From: Diaporthe sp. PMI_573
Taxonomy: Eukaryota > Ascomycota > Sordariomycetes > Diaporthales > Diaporthaceae
Length of the DNA stretch: 64,000 nucleotides
Direction: 5' to 3'
NCBI GenBank assembly: GCA_021399435.1
Contig: JAJTUP010000023.1
Span: forward strand, 62,001 to 126,000
Under the pieces are notes generated by a model, which saw nothing but the letters and a program-made list of their open reading frames with translations, ran no database searches and was not told the DNA's origin. This document shows positions 31,301 to 43,375 of this stretch, in pieces. Position 1 is the first letter of the stretch. Each line of letters opens with the position of its first letter. Position numbers and translations under genes: made by a program.

Positions 31301-33471
31301 ATGTCGATTGTGACCGAGTAAGTCCAAGCTGAGCCCAACCCCGACCAGGCTCATCACATCCCGGGTCATTCCCCCATACGGAGATGTCCCTTACCTCAGC
31401 CTAGCAGCTCCCATGCTGTCTATGTCTCTTGCATATCTCGTCCAGGGGAATCCGTCTCTGACATTCCCACAGCCAAGTTCGGCGCGTCGACGCCCAGATA
31501 GACCGTATTCTTTTGAATCCGCTGGTTGATACAGAAGATGCTGTTGAGGAGCAGGATGACGGTAGCACCGAGATCGGCGCCCGCAGTACAGCCGCAGCCG
31601 ACCTCTCATCCCCGAGGGTGAACGACCTGCTGCGCATCGTGAAACGACTCTCGACAACATCTACTACCATCCTGCCTGCTGCAAGCATCGTCGGTCTTCT
31701 TCACCAGTCCGGCCTCGCTACTGCCGCTGAGCGACCAGACGTCGTCCAGGCTAAGAGCCAGTATGAGTACGAGGTCGAGTGGTTGCTCGTCAGCAAGGCC
31801 ACAACGCAGACTTACGGCTTGATCCTGAACACCTTCCTGGACCAAATTATCCCACTGAGCCATGACATCTGGTACTGGGACCAAGTTCTAGGGTCTTACT
31901 CATACAGCAGTCTCTATGCTGTCCAGACGTCACCCATGCGCTGGTGGGTATGGGGCAAGGACATCTATCAGGAGAGCAGAATACGTTCGACCTTCTCGCG
32001 GCGCGCGAGCTTGTTCAGCAGGTCACCACAGTCGGACAACGACGGTCTGGCCCAGAGATGGGCCCGGTTCTACGGTATCGTGCGGGAGACCGTGATGGAG
32101 CGGTCCCTCAAAGATGTACAACGGAAAATGTTCTCTACGGTATCCCTGTGCCGATCCGAAGCCAAGCAGAAGCAGATGCAGCTCAAGAGGCTGCGCGAGA
32201 TGACGGCGACCGGGTTGGGTGTCCTGGTGGACGAGGGTCTCAATTTTGAGATTGACGATGAGAAGAGCGACGTCCGCGAGCACAGCGCCGAGTTGAGGGG
32301 CGTCGTGGAGCGAAGCGTCGCCCTGATGGACCTGGTACTACGAGATGCATCGAACCTGGAACACCGCGTATCGGAATTCGAGGACAAGGTTTTCGCCGGA
32401 ATCGAGGAGGACCCCGATCTCTCTATTCACGCTGATGAAATGGTCAACAAGCCTGCCATCGTGGCAAGGAGACTTCTCTCTATTCTGGAGGAACGTATCC
32501 CTGGACACATTCTGGAGACAAACAAGGTCGTGGCCGCCAACGGCCGTCCGTCCCGGCTCGTCAGGTACTGGCTCCCCATGGGTCTTCTCTTGGTTTCCTC
32601 GTCCACGCTCCTCCGCATCCTGGCCAACCGCAAAGCCGATATCATCGACTGGATCCGTGACCTTGGCGTGACAACGCGGGACTTCTGGTTCAACTGGGTA
32701 GTCCAGCCAGTCCGCAAGGTCATCGGCACGATTCGACACGATTCCCAATCCGAGATTGCCATTATGAGCCGCGACAGCTTGAAGGCCGACCGTGAGAGCC
32801 TGGAGCGGATGGTAGTGGACTTTGCGACGGACAAGCCCAGCCTCGCAGAGTCCTCCTCCCCCCTGACCGAGACGCAGATTGCCGAGATCCGCGACAAGGT
32901 CAAGGAGGGCGACGTGACCCCCGTCCTCAGGGCATACGAGCGAGACCTCCGGAAGCCCTTTGTCGGGGCCGTCAGGGGCGATCTGGTAAGGAGCCTCCTG
33001 ATCCAGGTGCAGAAGACCAAGGTCGACCTCGAGGTGGCCATGACGGGGATCGACGCGCTGCTCAAGTCGCAGGAGCTCGTGTTCGGGTTTGTGGGCCTGA
33101 CGCCGGGAATCCTCGTCTCCATCACGGTGCTCTCGTACCTGCGCGGCGTGTTCCTCAGCAACCGCAGGGGCGCCCGGCAGCAGGGGGAGCGGGTGGGCCG
33201 GTGCGTGAGGACGCTGCGCAACATCGACCGCATCTTCACCGAGGCGACGCCCGTCAACGGCATCCTGGGCTACAAGGACCACGGCCTGCTGGTCACGGAG
33301 GTGCACATACTGCGGAACCTGGTGCGGGTCGGGAGGTTCATGCCCCGTGAGGTCGAGAGCGAGTTCCTCGAGGACCTTGAGGACGTGGCGAACGGCAAGG
33401 GGATCCAGATCCAGGTCAGGGCGCTGGATCGGATCCGGTGGGCTTATGCCAGGTGGCTACGTGCTAACTAA
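31301..33471 (+). CDS. NCA2: NCA2-like mitochondrial protein (nuclear control of ATP synthase)
   Basis: Mitochondrial membrane protein; in yeast Nca2 affects expression of the mitochondrial ATP6/ATP8 genes. Exons are 31301-31317 (MSIVT plus two bases) and 31473-33471, joined by a 155-nt phase-2 intron (GTAAGT...CCACAG) giving MSIVTDQVRRVDAQIDRI; 671 residues. The C-terminal NCA2 domain is recognisable: ILANRKADIIDWI, DFWFNWVVQPVRKVIGTI, SLERMVVDFATDKP, then PFVGAVRGDLVRSLLIQVQK and ALLKSQELVFGFVGLTPG. Hydrophobic stretches at YWLPMGLLLVSSSTLLRIL and FVGLTPGILVSITVLSYLRG could be membrane segments. The first exon was recovered from the splice phase; the long frame alone lacks an ATG at its start. 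Confidence 0.92.
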
Positions 33472-34763
33472 ACAGACCGCCAAAAGGCGAGCTGACATTG
33501 TTACGCGGCGTGGGTTGAAGATGAGAGGGTGTACCGTCACAATACATAACAATCGGCTATATGCTGGTCAAATCCTAGGAGCCCAAAACTCTGCTGCTAG
33601 AAATTGCTGTCGAATTATTTTGACAATATTTGTTTCTTTTTAAACGCAACCTGCCTGACCAGGACGGGGAGCAGTCGTTCCCATGGCGATGAACTTGCAG
33701 AGGTGTTCGCTGCGTGCTGGGAGATGCTTGTTGACCATTGTGCTTAGCATGTGATGTCTACTTTCCCTTTGTCCGCGCAGGAATAACAACCGCGGGCTAT
33801 AAGCTAGTGATAACGGTTTTTCCAGACTTTGACGATCAGAGTAAGGTCTCGCCATGGGAACCAAGCTCGCAAGGCCCGCCGGCCAAAAGTTCGAACGCGT
33901 GGCGTCAGTGGCTTGGATGGTTGGCCTCGGTAGAGGGGCAAACCCCAAATGGCCGGACCCTGACATCACCAGGGAGGGTGGCCGCGGTTGCCTTGGCTTT
34001 CGACAGTTGGCCCGGGAGATTGGACCGGTAGTCCTGGGAAGTCTTGGAGGAAAATCAACCTGGACCAGAACTCGGTGTCGGGGATACAGCAGAATGTATT
34101 CAGTGTATTGGTTGAGTTGAGTGGCCACTGGTAGGAGGTGGTCTGGGTGGTCGCTACCCCTGTGCCCTGTGCCCTGTGCCGTCAACCAGCCAGATGGAGA
34201 ATGGAGAATGGAGATTCTGGAGACTGATCCCCCCAAAGGCTAACACGTAACTCCAACTGACACGGTTCAACCGCAACCCAACGCATCCACCCATCTTCGT
34301 GCACTCCGAGCGAACATCCACCAAACCCTTGGAACCTGGCTTCTCATCGACCGCCTTCTCTCGTTCCGCCCTGAGGTTCCTTCCAAACCTTCTCTCCTGC
34401 ACAACATCTGCGAGCCGTGAACCTTGTCCCACACAGTACATACTCCTTCTCCCTCTCCTTCTCCTTACTACAACCATCTCTCGCTCCTCTTGCTGACGCC
34501 GTTTCGGCTGCTAGCGAACCCGACAAGGCAAAAGGGACGCCAAGCCAGAACCAGGTCCATCCATCCCACCTGGCCTGCCCACTGCTGCTGCTAGACTGTC
34601 CTAATCCTGGATCCATCATCATCCCTCCTTGCCCAACCGCCAAAGAGCCAAGTGCCTGCCTGCCCTTTCTCCCACCCCGTCGCTCGCTCACTTCATCCTC
34701 CAACAATCGACCGACACTCCCTAGAAACACGGCATCCCAAGCGGTGCTCCCACCTCCTTCAAC
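33472..34763. promoter_or_regulatory. Intergenic region before the Sec4 gene
   Basis: No gene recognised. A GTGCCCT tandem (three copies, about 34160-34180), GAGAATGGAGAATGGAGA next to it, and a CT-rich leader at 34.43-34.75 kb are visible. Confidence 0.4.
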
Positions 34764-35778
<1,015 letters not shown>

Positions 35779-37094
35779 AGAGTCGCGGCATGGCTGGTTC
35801 GGGATCCCTGGGGACGTCGTGGGCTCCGAGAGGACGCGTGAGGTTATAGTGGGAGGGTATGGTTATTTGTTGGCCAGCAATGTGGGCGAGCAACTCGACA
35901 AGAGGACGGCCTCTGGCAGTGCGATATTGAGTCGATGGCTCTGCCTGCGTTGGTCGATGCAACTAGGCATAAAGGAATGGAGACGGGGTGCGCGCCAAGT
36001 ACAGCAGAGATCAATCACGGCCCTTGGAATTGGGGGCAGGAGACGGACAACAGACAGAGGGCGCTTTTCTGCGAGCGCAACCACTCTTGCCGGAGCAGTC
36101 AGTGATCGCCCAGGGCTAGAATTAGGTTGCCCGGGGGCAGCAGAAGTTTTTTCGGCCGAACTCAATGCTTCCTTTTAGAGAGAAGAGGGGGAGAGAAAGA
36201 GAGAGGGAAAAGAACGCGAGCGAGCCAAAGAAAGACATAGTCGTCGTCTTCTTCCCCGGCAACCCCCCTTTCTTTTTATTTTATTTTCCCGCGGAGGCAA
36301 ATGGCAAGTGTCAATATTTGGAAGCAAACGGAGTTAGTGGCTATATCTGGGTTGCAAATACATTTTGTTCCAAAAAAAAAGAAGGAGACAAAAGCAAAGA
36401 TAAATTCGTGACACGTGTGAACGGGTGTTGCTTGCTGTCGGTTTTGGACCACATATGTGCTCGAGATGACTGTGCTTGGTACCATTGAGTGAAGGGGGGT
36501 CCTGTGGCAGCAGTCACGACGGACATTGCAGGCAGGCCTTCGCAGCCATTTCTTGATTACCACACTGTCTTCCTGCCCTCAGTCACTACGAAGGTTTCCT
36601 CGGTTTAATGTTTAATTAATATAAGTCACTGGATCTAGATAAATTCTTGGGAAATCCAGACTGGCCTGAAATAGCAAAATTGGTCATGGAGTAGGGTTGG
36701 ACTCCTGGTAGAGTTAGACTTAGTAGGAGGTTTCTGACACAAGGCTTGACTACTACTACAAGCCCAGCATTGGTCAGTCTAGCAAAAGACCAGGAATAAT
36801 CGATCAACTATCGATTATTCGCAGTAGTATATAAGGGCTGTACCGTCACGGTTTCTTCTGCCCAAGAAGGTTGCCTTCTAAAACTATTTGTTTTATGATT
36901 CTATCTGCCGCCAAAAGATGCTAAATAGCTAGATGGTAGCTTGGAGGATAAGTTATACATTTGCTATGGATATTCAGACTTGGTGAGCGCAACGGAAGGC
37001 AATTTCTTTTCATCGTTGCTCATTTCACATTTATGGGTAATTAGGTCAAGTGTATTGGAGCCACTCTGTACAACATGGTAGATATCGAAAGGTT
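35779..37094. other. Intergenic region
   Basis: No gene seen. It contains a purine run (GAGAGAAAGAGAGAGGG) near 36190, an AT-rich part at 36.6-36.97 kb and the hairpin at 36794-36820 listed separately. Confidence 0.4.
36794..36820. repeat. Inverted repeat (11-bp arms, 5-nt loop)
   Basis: GAATAATCGAT and ATCGATTATTC are perfect inverted copies around CAACT. A TATATAAGG box follows directly. No larger terminal repeat was found, so a transposable element is not supported. Confidence 0.7.
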
Positions 37095-39632
37095 CTAGCA
37101 GAGACAGAGCGATTCTGTAGCAAGTTTTCCGCTCTGAATGTCTTTCACTGCCTCCCCGTTCATCAAACCGTCCACAAAACAACCACCCACGACTTCGTAT
37201 TTGTTGCCTCTCGGCCCGAGAACAACCGGCATATCGCAATTATAAATGATGGCGATCCGGTCGCCGGGCACCGCGTGTTTCGGAATGGTCCCTATCAAAC
37301 CGTGCTGAGTCCGAAAAAGCCGTCGCCAGAAGAGTATACTTGTTGTAATCTCTGCAGCATGCTTGAATTCCTTCCAGTCCTTGCAGTATTCATCCTGACA
37401 CGTGAAGTAGTCCCTCAGCGGAACTCCGTGGAGCTCGAATGTCTCGTTGACATGAAGCACGCGGCTGAACAGCTCGCGGAGGATGTGGTCTTGGAGGTCT
37501 TCTTCCCAACGCACACGCTTGCCTGCCGAGGAGTCTTCGATTAACTTGAAATCCCAGACTCCAAAATCGTCGACTTCAGCCCGGGTGTTTTGGTCCAGCA
37601 CCAAGTCATCCGGTTTGACTGCAACATGGCTCGGTTGATCCGCGTTGAACCAAGGAACATCAAGAAGTGAAGGATCATCAAAAGATTGCAATTTGCTGTC
37701 CTGTTGCAGAACCCGAGCCAGGGATAGTATTGAGCTCGCGACGAGTGGCCTCCTCGGTGATTCCCACGGAGAAGTCTCGGCATGTTGTGCCGGTGCTGCC
37801 TTCATTTGTCCTCCGGCCCGGAAGGCTGTGATGGCGTCGACTGTATCTACGAATGCCCCCTCACAGAAAAGAAGGCGGTTGTCATCCGAGAAGTGGGGTT
37901 TGCCCTCCAGGCCTAGGCTGCTTTCGAAACTGTTGATGGCGTGGTGAGGGACAAATCCTGAATCTTCGCTGTCTAAACCACCTTGGAGGCTGGAACGTTG
38001 GTCCTTGCCGGAAGTGGCGACAAAAAATAGTGACCTCGGATAAGAGAGATTGAAAGACCATGTAGGGATTTCAACGTTAGTCGTCAAGTGGCCCGCTGAT
38101 CTGGCGAGAAGGTTTAGATTGCCCTCTCCTTGGAAGCAGCTTTTCGCAAACATGGCCCAGCAGTCTCGCCAGCTGAAGCCCAGGTCGTAGTTGGGTCGGA
38201 CACGCGAAGAAATCGTGGAGGGCAGTAATTCCAGGATTCCGTACACCTTGTCCCGCAAATCCGTCGCATCAGATAGCCTGGCCTGGGTCAGCAACTCCAT
38301 GATGGGCTTTTTCCCCTTATGAACGCCGTATCCTTGGTCCCACCTAAGCGATAGTATTCTTCCCTGGGCACTCCCTGAATTTTGCACACCATCAAAAAGC
38401 CTGTCTTCTCCGATGAAGCGTTTCAGCGTCCGGAAAGTCCCGCCGAGGGACCAGAGGCGTTTCGACCCCATTGTGCGGAGCTCCGTCGTGCTCAAAGCAT
38501 AGTCTCCGTACCAGAAGAGGAGTGAGGACGCAAGTGCGACCTTCTGGACGATCCAGAGCCTTCTCCAGTAGGGGTGTTTGAAAACTTCCTCGACGAAGGT
38601 CCACAGCGAATATGCATTATCTTCACCCACGCTCACCAAATCCAGCAAACGTTGTGCCACCTCAAAGTCAACACGTCTTGTTTCGTGTACCATGTCAGGA
38701 ATGTTCAAATGATGTTCCGACTCATTCACAAAACCAAATGCATGATCCAACATCGATCTAACAACAGGCATCTCGGGGCTAACTTCGTCGGAAGGATAGC
38801 CTAGCCAACCTCTCACAGCTAAAGCCTCGGAGTGAATCATGTCCATCTTCTTTACCTCTGTTGCGCGCTCGCCGAGATCCTCCTGGTTGATGCATATAGC
38901 ATCTATCCAGACTTTGAGTTTTCGTGACCTGACCTCGAAGGAATTTCTCAGGTGTGACAGGGCATCGTGAAGGTTGGGTCCCACCTCAAAGCGCGAACCG
39001 TTGAGGATTACGTCCTTCTTATGGGTCTGGTCTCCCCAAACATAACTCAAGGCGAGATAGTCTCCCCAATTATATCGGTCACAAAGACCCTTCAAATCTT
39101 CCAATGGCCTGTCACAATATCCATCCAGAGATATGATTTCCTTGACATCATCAGGGGTGATAGGAGTCTTGACATCCCAGCCTTCTTGAAGAGCGCGATT
39201 GTGCATATCCCACACCACATGCCGGACACGACCCTTAATGAGCCGGAAGTTTTTGTCATCCATGTTCGGCAAGCCATCACAGAAAGATTGATATGCGGGG
39301 GTCCAGTCTTCTAAGTCGACTTCTTCCAAGGTGCATGAAATTGGCAGTGGAAATGATTGGTCTTCGCTGGCTGGCTCAATCGACAGGACACGGATCTTCT
39401 TGCTGCCCTCTTCCAATGGTTTATAGAGCGATGGGAGGGTGAGGCCGACAAATCCAGGATCCTCAGATTCTGTGTTCACTTCGTCACCTGCTTTCTCAAC
39501 CAAGGCCTGTCTCCTGTGAGCTATACCCGTTCTCGACGAGGCTGAGATCAACGGTGGCGAAGAGGGGACCGAGGGTGGGTCTGGCGGTCGTGCCGGCGAA
39601 GTTTGGACGAACAATTCTATAATTACAGTCAT
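37095..39632 (-). CDS. HET (heterokaryon incompatibility) domain protein, possibly the C-terminal half of an AAA-HET fusion
   Basis: HET domains act in fungal self/non-self recognition and can trigger cell death. The core motifs are present: YLALSYVWGD, then NLHDALSHLR and KVWIDAICINQED, followed by RGWLG. The remaining 400-odd residues are the variable tail usual for the family. Only one ATG (39632) fits before the domain. Reading from it includes five codons that lie inside a good 104-nt intron (39617-39720). That intron would join the frame, in phase, to the AAA ATPase upstream. Two models remain: a separate 845-residue protein starting only 70 bp after the AAA stop, or residues 938 onward of a fusion. 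I favour the fusion because of the phase-1 match and the lack of room for a promoter. Confidence 0.85.
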   Translation of the reverse strand: MTVIIELFVQTSPARPPDPPSVPSSPPLISASSRTGIAHRRQALVEKAGDEVNTESEDPGFVGLTLPSLYKPLEEGSKKIRVLSIEPASEDQSFPLPISCTLEEVDLEDWTPAYQSFCDGLPNMDDKNFRLIKGRVRHVVWDMHNRALQEGWDVKTPITPDDVKEIISLDGYCDRPLEDLKGLCDRYNWGDYLALSYVWGDQTHKKDVILNGSRFEVGPNLHDALSHLRNSFEVRSRKLKVWIDAICINQEDLGERATEVKKMDMIHSEALAVRGWLGYPSDEVSPEMPVVRSMLDHAFGFVNESEHHLNIPDMVHETRRVDFEVAQRLLDLVSVGEDNAYSLWTFVEEVFKHPYWRRLWIVQKVALASSLLFWYGDYALSTTELRTMGSKRLWSLGGTFRTLKRFIGEDRLFDGVQNSGSAQGRILSLRWDQGYGVHKGKKPIMELLTQARLSDATDLRDKVYGILELLPSTISSRVRPNYDLGFSWRDCWAMFAKSCFQGEGNLNLLARSAGHLTTNVEIPTWSFNLSYPRSLFFVATSGKDQRSSLQGGLDSEDSGFVPHHAINSFESSLGLEGKPHFSDDNRLLFCEGAFVDTVDAITAFRAGGQMKAAPAQHAETSPWESPRRPLVASSILSLARVLQQDSKLQSFDDPSLLDVPWFNADQPSHVAVKPDDLVLDQNTRAEVDDFGVWDFKLIEDSSAGKRVRWEEDLQDHILRELFSRVLHVNETFELHGVPLRDYFTCQDEYCKDWKEFKHAAEITTSILFWRRLFRTQHGLIGTIPKHAVPGDRIAIIYNCDMPVVLGPRGNKYEVVGGCFVDGLMNGEAVKDIQSGKLATESLCLC

Positions 39633-39720
39633 CAGTATTGATTATCATACTCTATCAGATAACCTATCGTAGTTGCCTCTAGATATTTTTAGATGGCTTG
39701 CTAGGTCTGAGGGTGTTTAC

Positions 39721-42666
39721 CTGAACCAGCCGAATCACAGTCCTGAACTTCACCCAAATTCGTTTGTCGCAGTTTCTGCGGAGCCAGGTCCCTCTGGATA
39801 ACACTTTCTTCGATCTCCATGTTTTGGATCTTTTCAAGATTCGCCGTATCGCTTTGCTTCGCAAAACCTCTGATAGCAGCAAGTGCAGGCTTGGTTATCG
39901 ACGGGCTGGTCCTGGCTATCGCCTCTTCAAACAGAGACCGGGTTAGAAGTCTCTTCCCCTTATTCTCCCCCACCTCTACAAAGGTATCGCAACTTATCGC
40001 CGCCTTGACGCACAAGCTCCGGATATCTGAACCAGAAAATCGAGGTGTTAGGAAGGCCAGGATTTCGAAATCGACATCTGGATGCAGGATCTCATCCCTC
40101 AACACGATCTCAAAGATTTTCAGTCTGAGGGCTGTGGACGGGAGTCCAATGTACAAGCGAGTGGGAACACGGCGGAGAACGGCCGGATCCAGATTACCAG
40201 GAAGGTTTGTTGAGAGCAAAACAAAAGGATTCGCCTTCGACTTTGACATTCCGTCCATCTCGCTTAGCAGCTGATTCACTATTGTTCGCCGCCAATCCCC
40301 AATCCGTGCTTGCCTCCCCCCTGCTCTCAAAAAGGGAATCCACCTCGTCGATGAAGATGATGCTTGGTGACAATAGTCTGCCCAGATTGAATAGGCCCTT
40401 GATAGACTTCGGCATGTCTCCAGCCCATTTGTGTTCAATGTCAGCTGGAGAGGCACAAATAACAACAGAGCCAGACTCGCAAACCAGCACACGTGCTAGT
40501 TGTGTCTTTCCGGTTCCAGGCGGGCCATAGAGAAGTGCCCCTCCAGTGTGACCACGACTCAAGACTCCATATAATGACGAACCTCGGGCAGCGTTTTGAT
40601 GATGAGCGACGGCCTCCCTGATTTCCTTTCTTGTCTGTGGATCGATTGCAATCTCAGCCCAACCTTCCTTTGCCTCCTTGGGGTCCACCAAATTTGGAAG
40701 GAAACTTTGCTCCCAGTAAAACTTATCGTCAGGCCCCGACTCGGATTCGATTCGTCGAATAACTTTTTGCAGCTTTGGAGGGAAGTTTGACCATGCACTG
40801 GTCGTAGCATCGTCATCATCCGCGGAGGACAAGGAGTCCGAGGTCTCGGATGAGCGGTCATAAAACGATTCCCAGGCTTGCAGAGCTTCTCTTCTTGCCC
40901 CAATGGACAGTACAGCTTGCTTGATGTGACCTGCATTGAAGTTGTCTCCAACCATTTGTACTACTCCCTCGAGGTCCGCATGCTCAATGGAGGCTCGAGC
41001 AAGATACCTGGCCGCGTTGGAGTCGTCCGAGAGGACCTCTTGGAAGAAAGTCCATTTGGCATGTGGAGTCAACAGATCAATGGTGAGGTCTTTTGGAGTT
41101 TTTCGTCGAATCGCTCTTTGCAGAGCCCGTATGTTGCGTGCTTGAATTCTATGCTCGCCGTCCTTTCTCATAAGCCACTCCTGAGACTTTGATCGAGTCG
41201 GGGCCAACACTATACATGACACTCCATCTTTGGTGTGAGGAGGGAATGCGGGGGGAGGGGGAGAAGGAGGGTGGGTCGAATAAACCACACGGGGAGGTGG
41301 GCCGGGGGGTGGTCGAAAATATCTCTCAGGTAAGCCCGTGGACACGATGAGCAAGATTTCGTTCTGATCCTCGATGATCTTTCGCAGGTCATTCATGATT
41401 ACTTCATGCTTGTAATCCTTCTCTATGATAATGTGGATCACTAGAGGTCCCTTAACTTGGAAATCCACGACATCAGAACATATTGCTGATCTCTTTACCT
41501 GTGCTGCGTTGAAGATTGCAGAGAAAGGAGGCTAAAAAAGGAAAGTGTTAGCAAACAATCTTTTTTTTTTTTTGAGCATAAACATACTTTGTCCGTGTTG
41601 CAGTAATCTAAGCTTTCTTCTGCGGCCTCGTGGCCAGCACTCTCATCCGAATAAAGGTACCGCCGATCTGGCTGATGGACGCTCCGGTTACACGGACCCA
41701 GGTCGTCCAAAAGAAGGAAGTCCATGTAGTCAGCATACTTTCTGTCCTCCATTACCTTTTGGCGTCGAAAATGATCCGCCAGATCTTCCAGGTCGTCACG
41801 GGTAAGAGTTATTAGGTCAGCGTTGATTATTCGTGCGAAGCGTTTCACGACGCCGTCGAGAAACATCTCTTTCGCCTCAAGACATTTGTCTACGCAGACT
41901 CTGAGCTCAATGATATCTGTTCTGAAACGTATCTCGGGCGTGTTGGCGGCCCCGTCCTTTACACGATCATTAGGCGAAGATCGCGACCTCAGTAGTCCCC
42001 GAAGCGGCTCGAAGAGGATCGGGCTCATCTCATATAAAGATGTGTCTTGCTGATCAGTTGAAGTTTTCATATCCACCGACAACTCCTTATCATGAGCTGG
42101 GACCTTGGTGTCTCGAAGGATCAGGGCGTCCGGCACGTCCCCCCATTCATTTGAGCTCGTCACGCAATGCTGGATGAACCAATCTGGAAGTTCAAGGTCC
42201 GGCAGCTGTATCTCTTATGGTGAGCATCTATGTTTAATTTCCTAGGATCGAAGAACGTGAAGAACAGTGTTGAACCAACATGGGAATGCCGTTTCTGGCA
42301 GCCGTTCTCGTCCTTTGGCTCTGTGGCCGCAACTCCAGAGTCACTGAGAGGAGTAGGAGGAATATTTCTGTCCATACAAGCAGACGTTCCATTCGCGTCA
42401 GTCAAATATTCAGGCATTATACAGTCACCAGCGCAGTCACGTCCTGATTGCTGGGTCGTAAGCGTTGCGGCACTGCGCGTGCCATCGGGAAATCCTTGCT
42501 GCGGGTGCTCAGCTGAATTGCTCCGCGGTTCGGGTCCAGGATCAATCAGAGGGAGCTCCTTGGATCCCTCGGTTTCTGCCGGAGGAGGTGGATCAGGCTG
42601 ACTCTCGGGTCCGTCATCCACAAGGGAATTAGTAGCTACATCGACTTCGTCCTTGCCACAAACCAT
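39721..42666 (-). pseudogene. Msp1-type AAA ATPase, frameshifted; probable N-terminal half of an AAA-HET fusion
   Basis: Exons on the minus strand are 42666-42280, 42205-41588 and 41531-39721. Intron 2 (56 nt, GTATGT, GCTAAC branch) is sound; intron 1 (74 nt) uses a weak GTTGGT donor and is tentative. The first 600 residues are a Pro/Ser-rich leader and a conserved-looking region (LELPDWFIQHCV, DDLEDLADHFRRQKV) of unknown function. The AAA module has Walker A LLYGPPGTGKTQLARVL (about residue 670), Walker B IIFIDEVDSLF (about 730), sensor-1 LLSTN and the arginine-finger region RRVPTRLYIGLP. RRVP rather than RPGR, and the rest of the module, fit the Msp1/ATAD1 group. Just after Walker B the frame shifts by one base in a six-C run (40316-40321, plus strand). 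The downstream half continues perfectly in the next frame. This is either an assembly error or an inactivating mutation. Confidence 0.75.
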
Positions 42667-43375
42667 GGTCTATGCCGCTGAATGCAATGATCTAGAAGGG
42701 CGTTGAAAAAAAAAGAATTTGCTGAGAAGGATCCAGATCAATATTCTAAAGAGAGAAGATAAGGTGAAACTGGGGAGGACGGTGGCAGTTATGAGGCCAC
42801 CTTCCAGCCTCTTGCGCGGGGCGTATCTGCAGGCTGCACTTGGCAACCCAGCAGACTAAGCGCTGTTGGATGGGTTTTGCCAAATGAGGATGGCCACGAT
42901 AATGCCGCACTTCGTCGTGGGACTTGCGAACACGGAGGTGGGTACAGTATAATGCATAGTATCGGACCTAGCCCTAAGATTGCTCGCGCAGATATTTAGG
43001 ATGCTAGATATTTTACAATTTCTTGAGCTTCTACATCTGATGCCCTTTTCAAGAACGTTCGGTAAATAATTAATGCTTCGGGGCTAAGGCTGTTCTTGGT
43101 CCTAAGTGTGTCGCGCTTGAGGAGCTGAAGGCGTTGTCAAGTACGAGGCCTTGACGTTACCGTATTACAGGTTTAGAACGTCACCGGTTGAACCGCCTTT
43201 GTCATCGACACACCAGAGCACATTGAATTGAAAGGAGTCCGTTACATAGCTTGGGAAGAAAGGGTCAAGGTGTGCCTTTGTCTCATTCATGTCTCTATAA
43301 TCTATCTGGGGTATCTCGTCCCATTTCATGCAAGTATGCTATACACAAAATATACAGCTAGCCCCCGAATAATCC
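42667..43375. other. Intergenic region
   Basis: No gene seen. It should hold the AAA gene promoter and the 3' UTR of the next gene. Confidence 0.4.

Noticed and set aside
32338..33306. 322-codon antisense frame inside NCA2
   Set aside because: Mirror of GC-rich coding sequence; composition is artefactual and no start context or splice signals support it.
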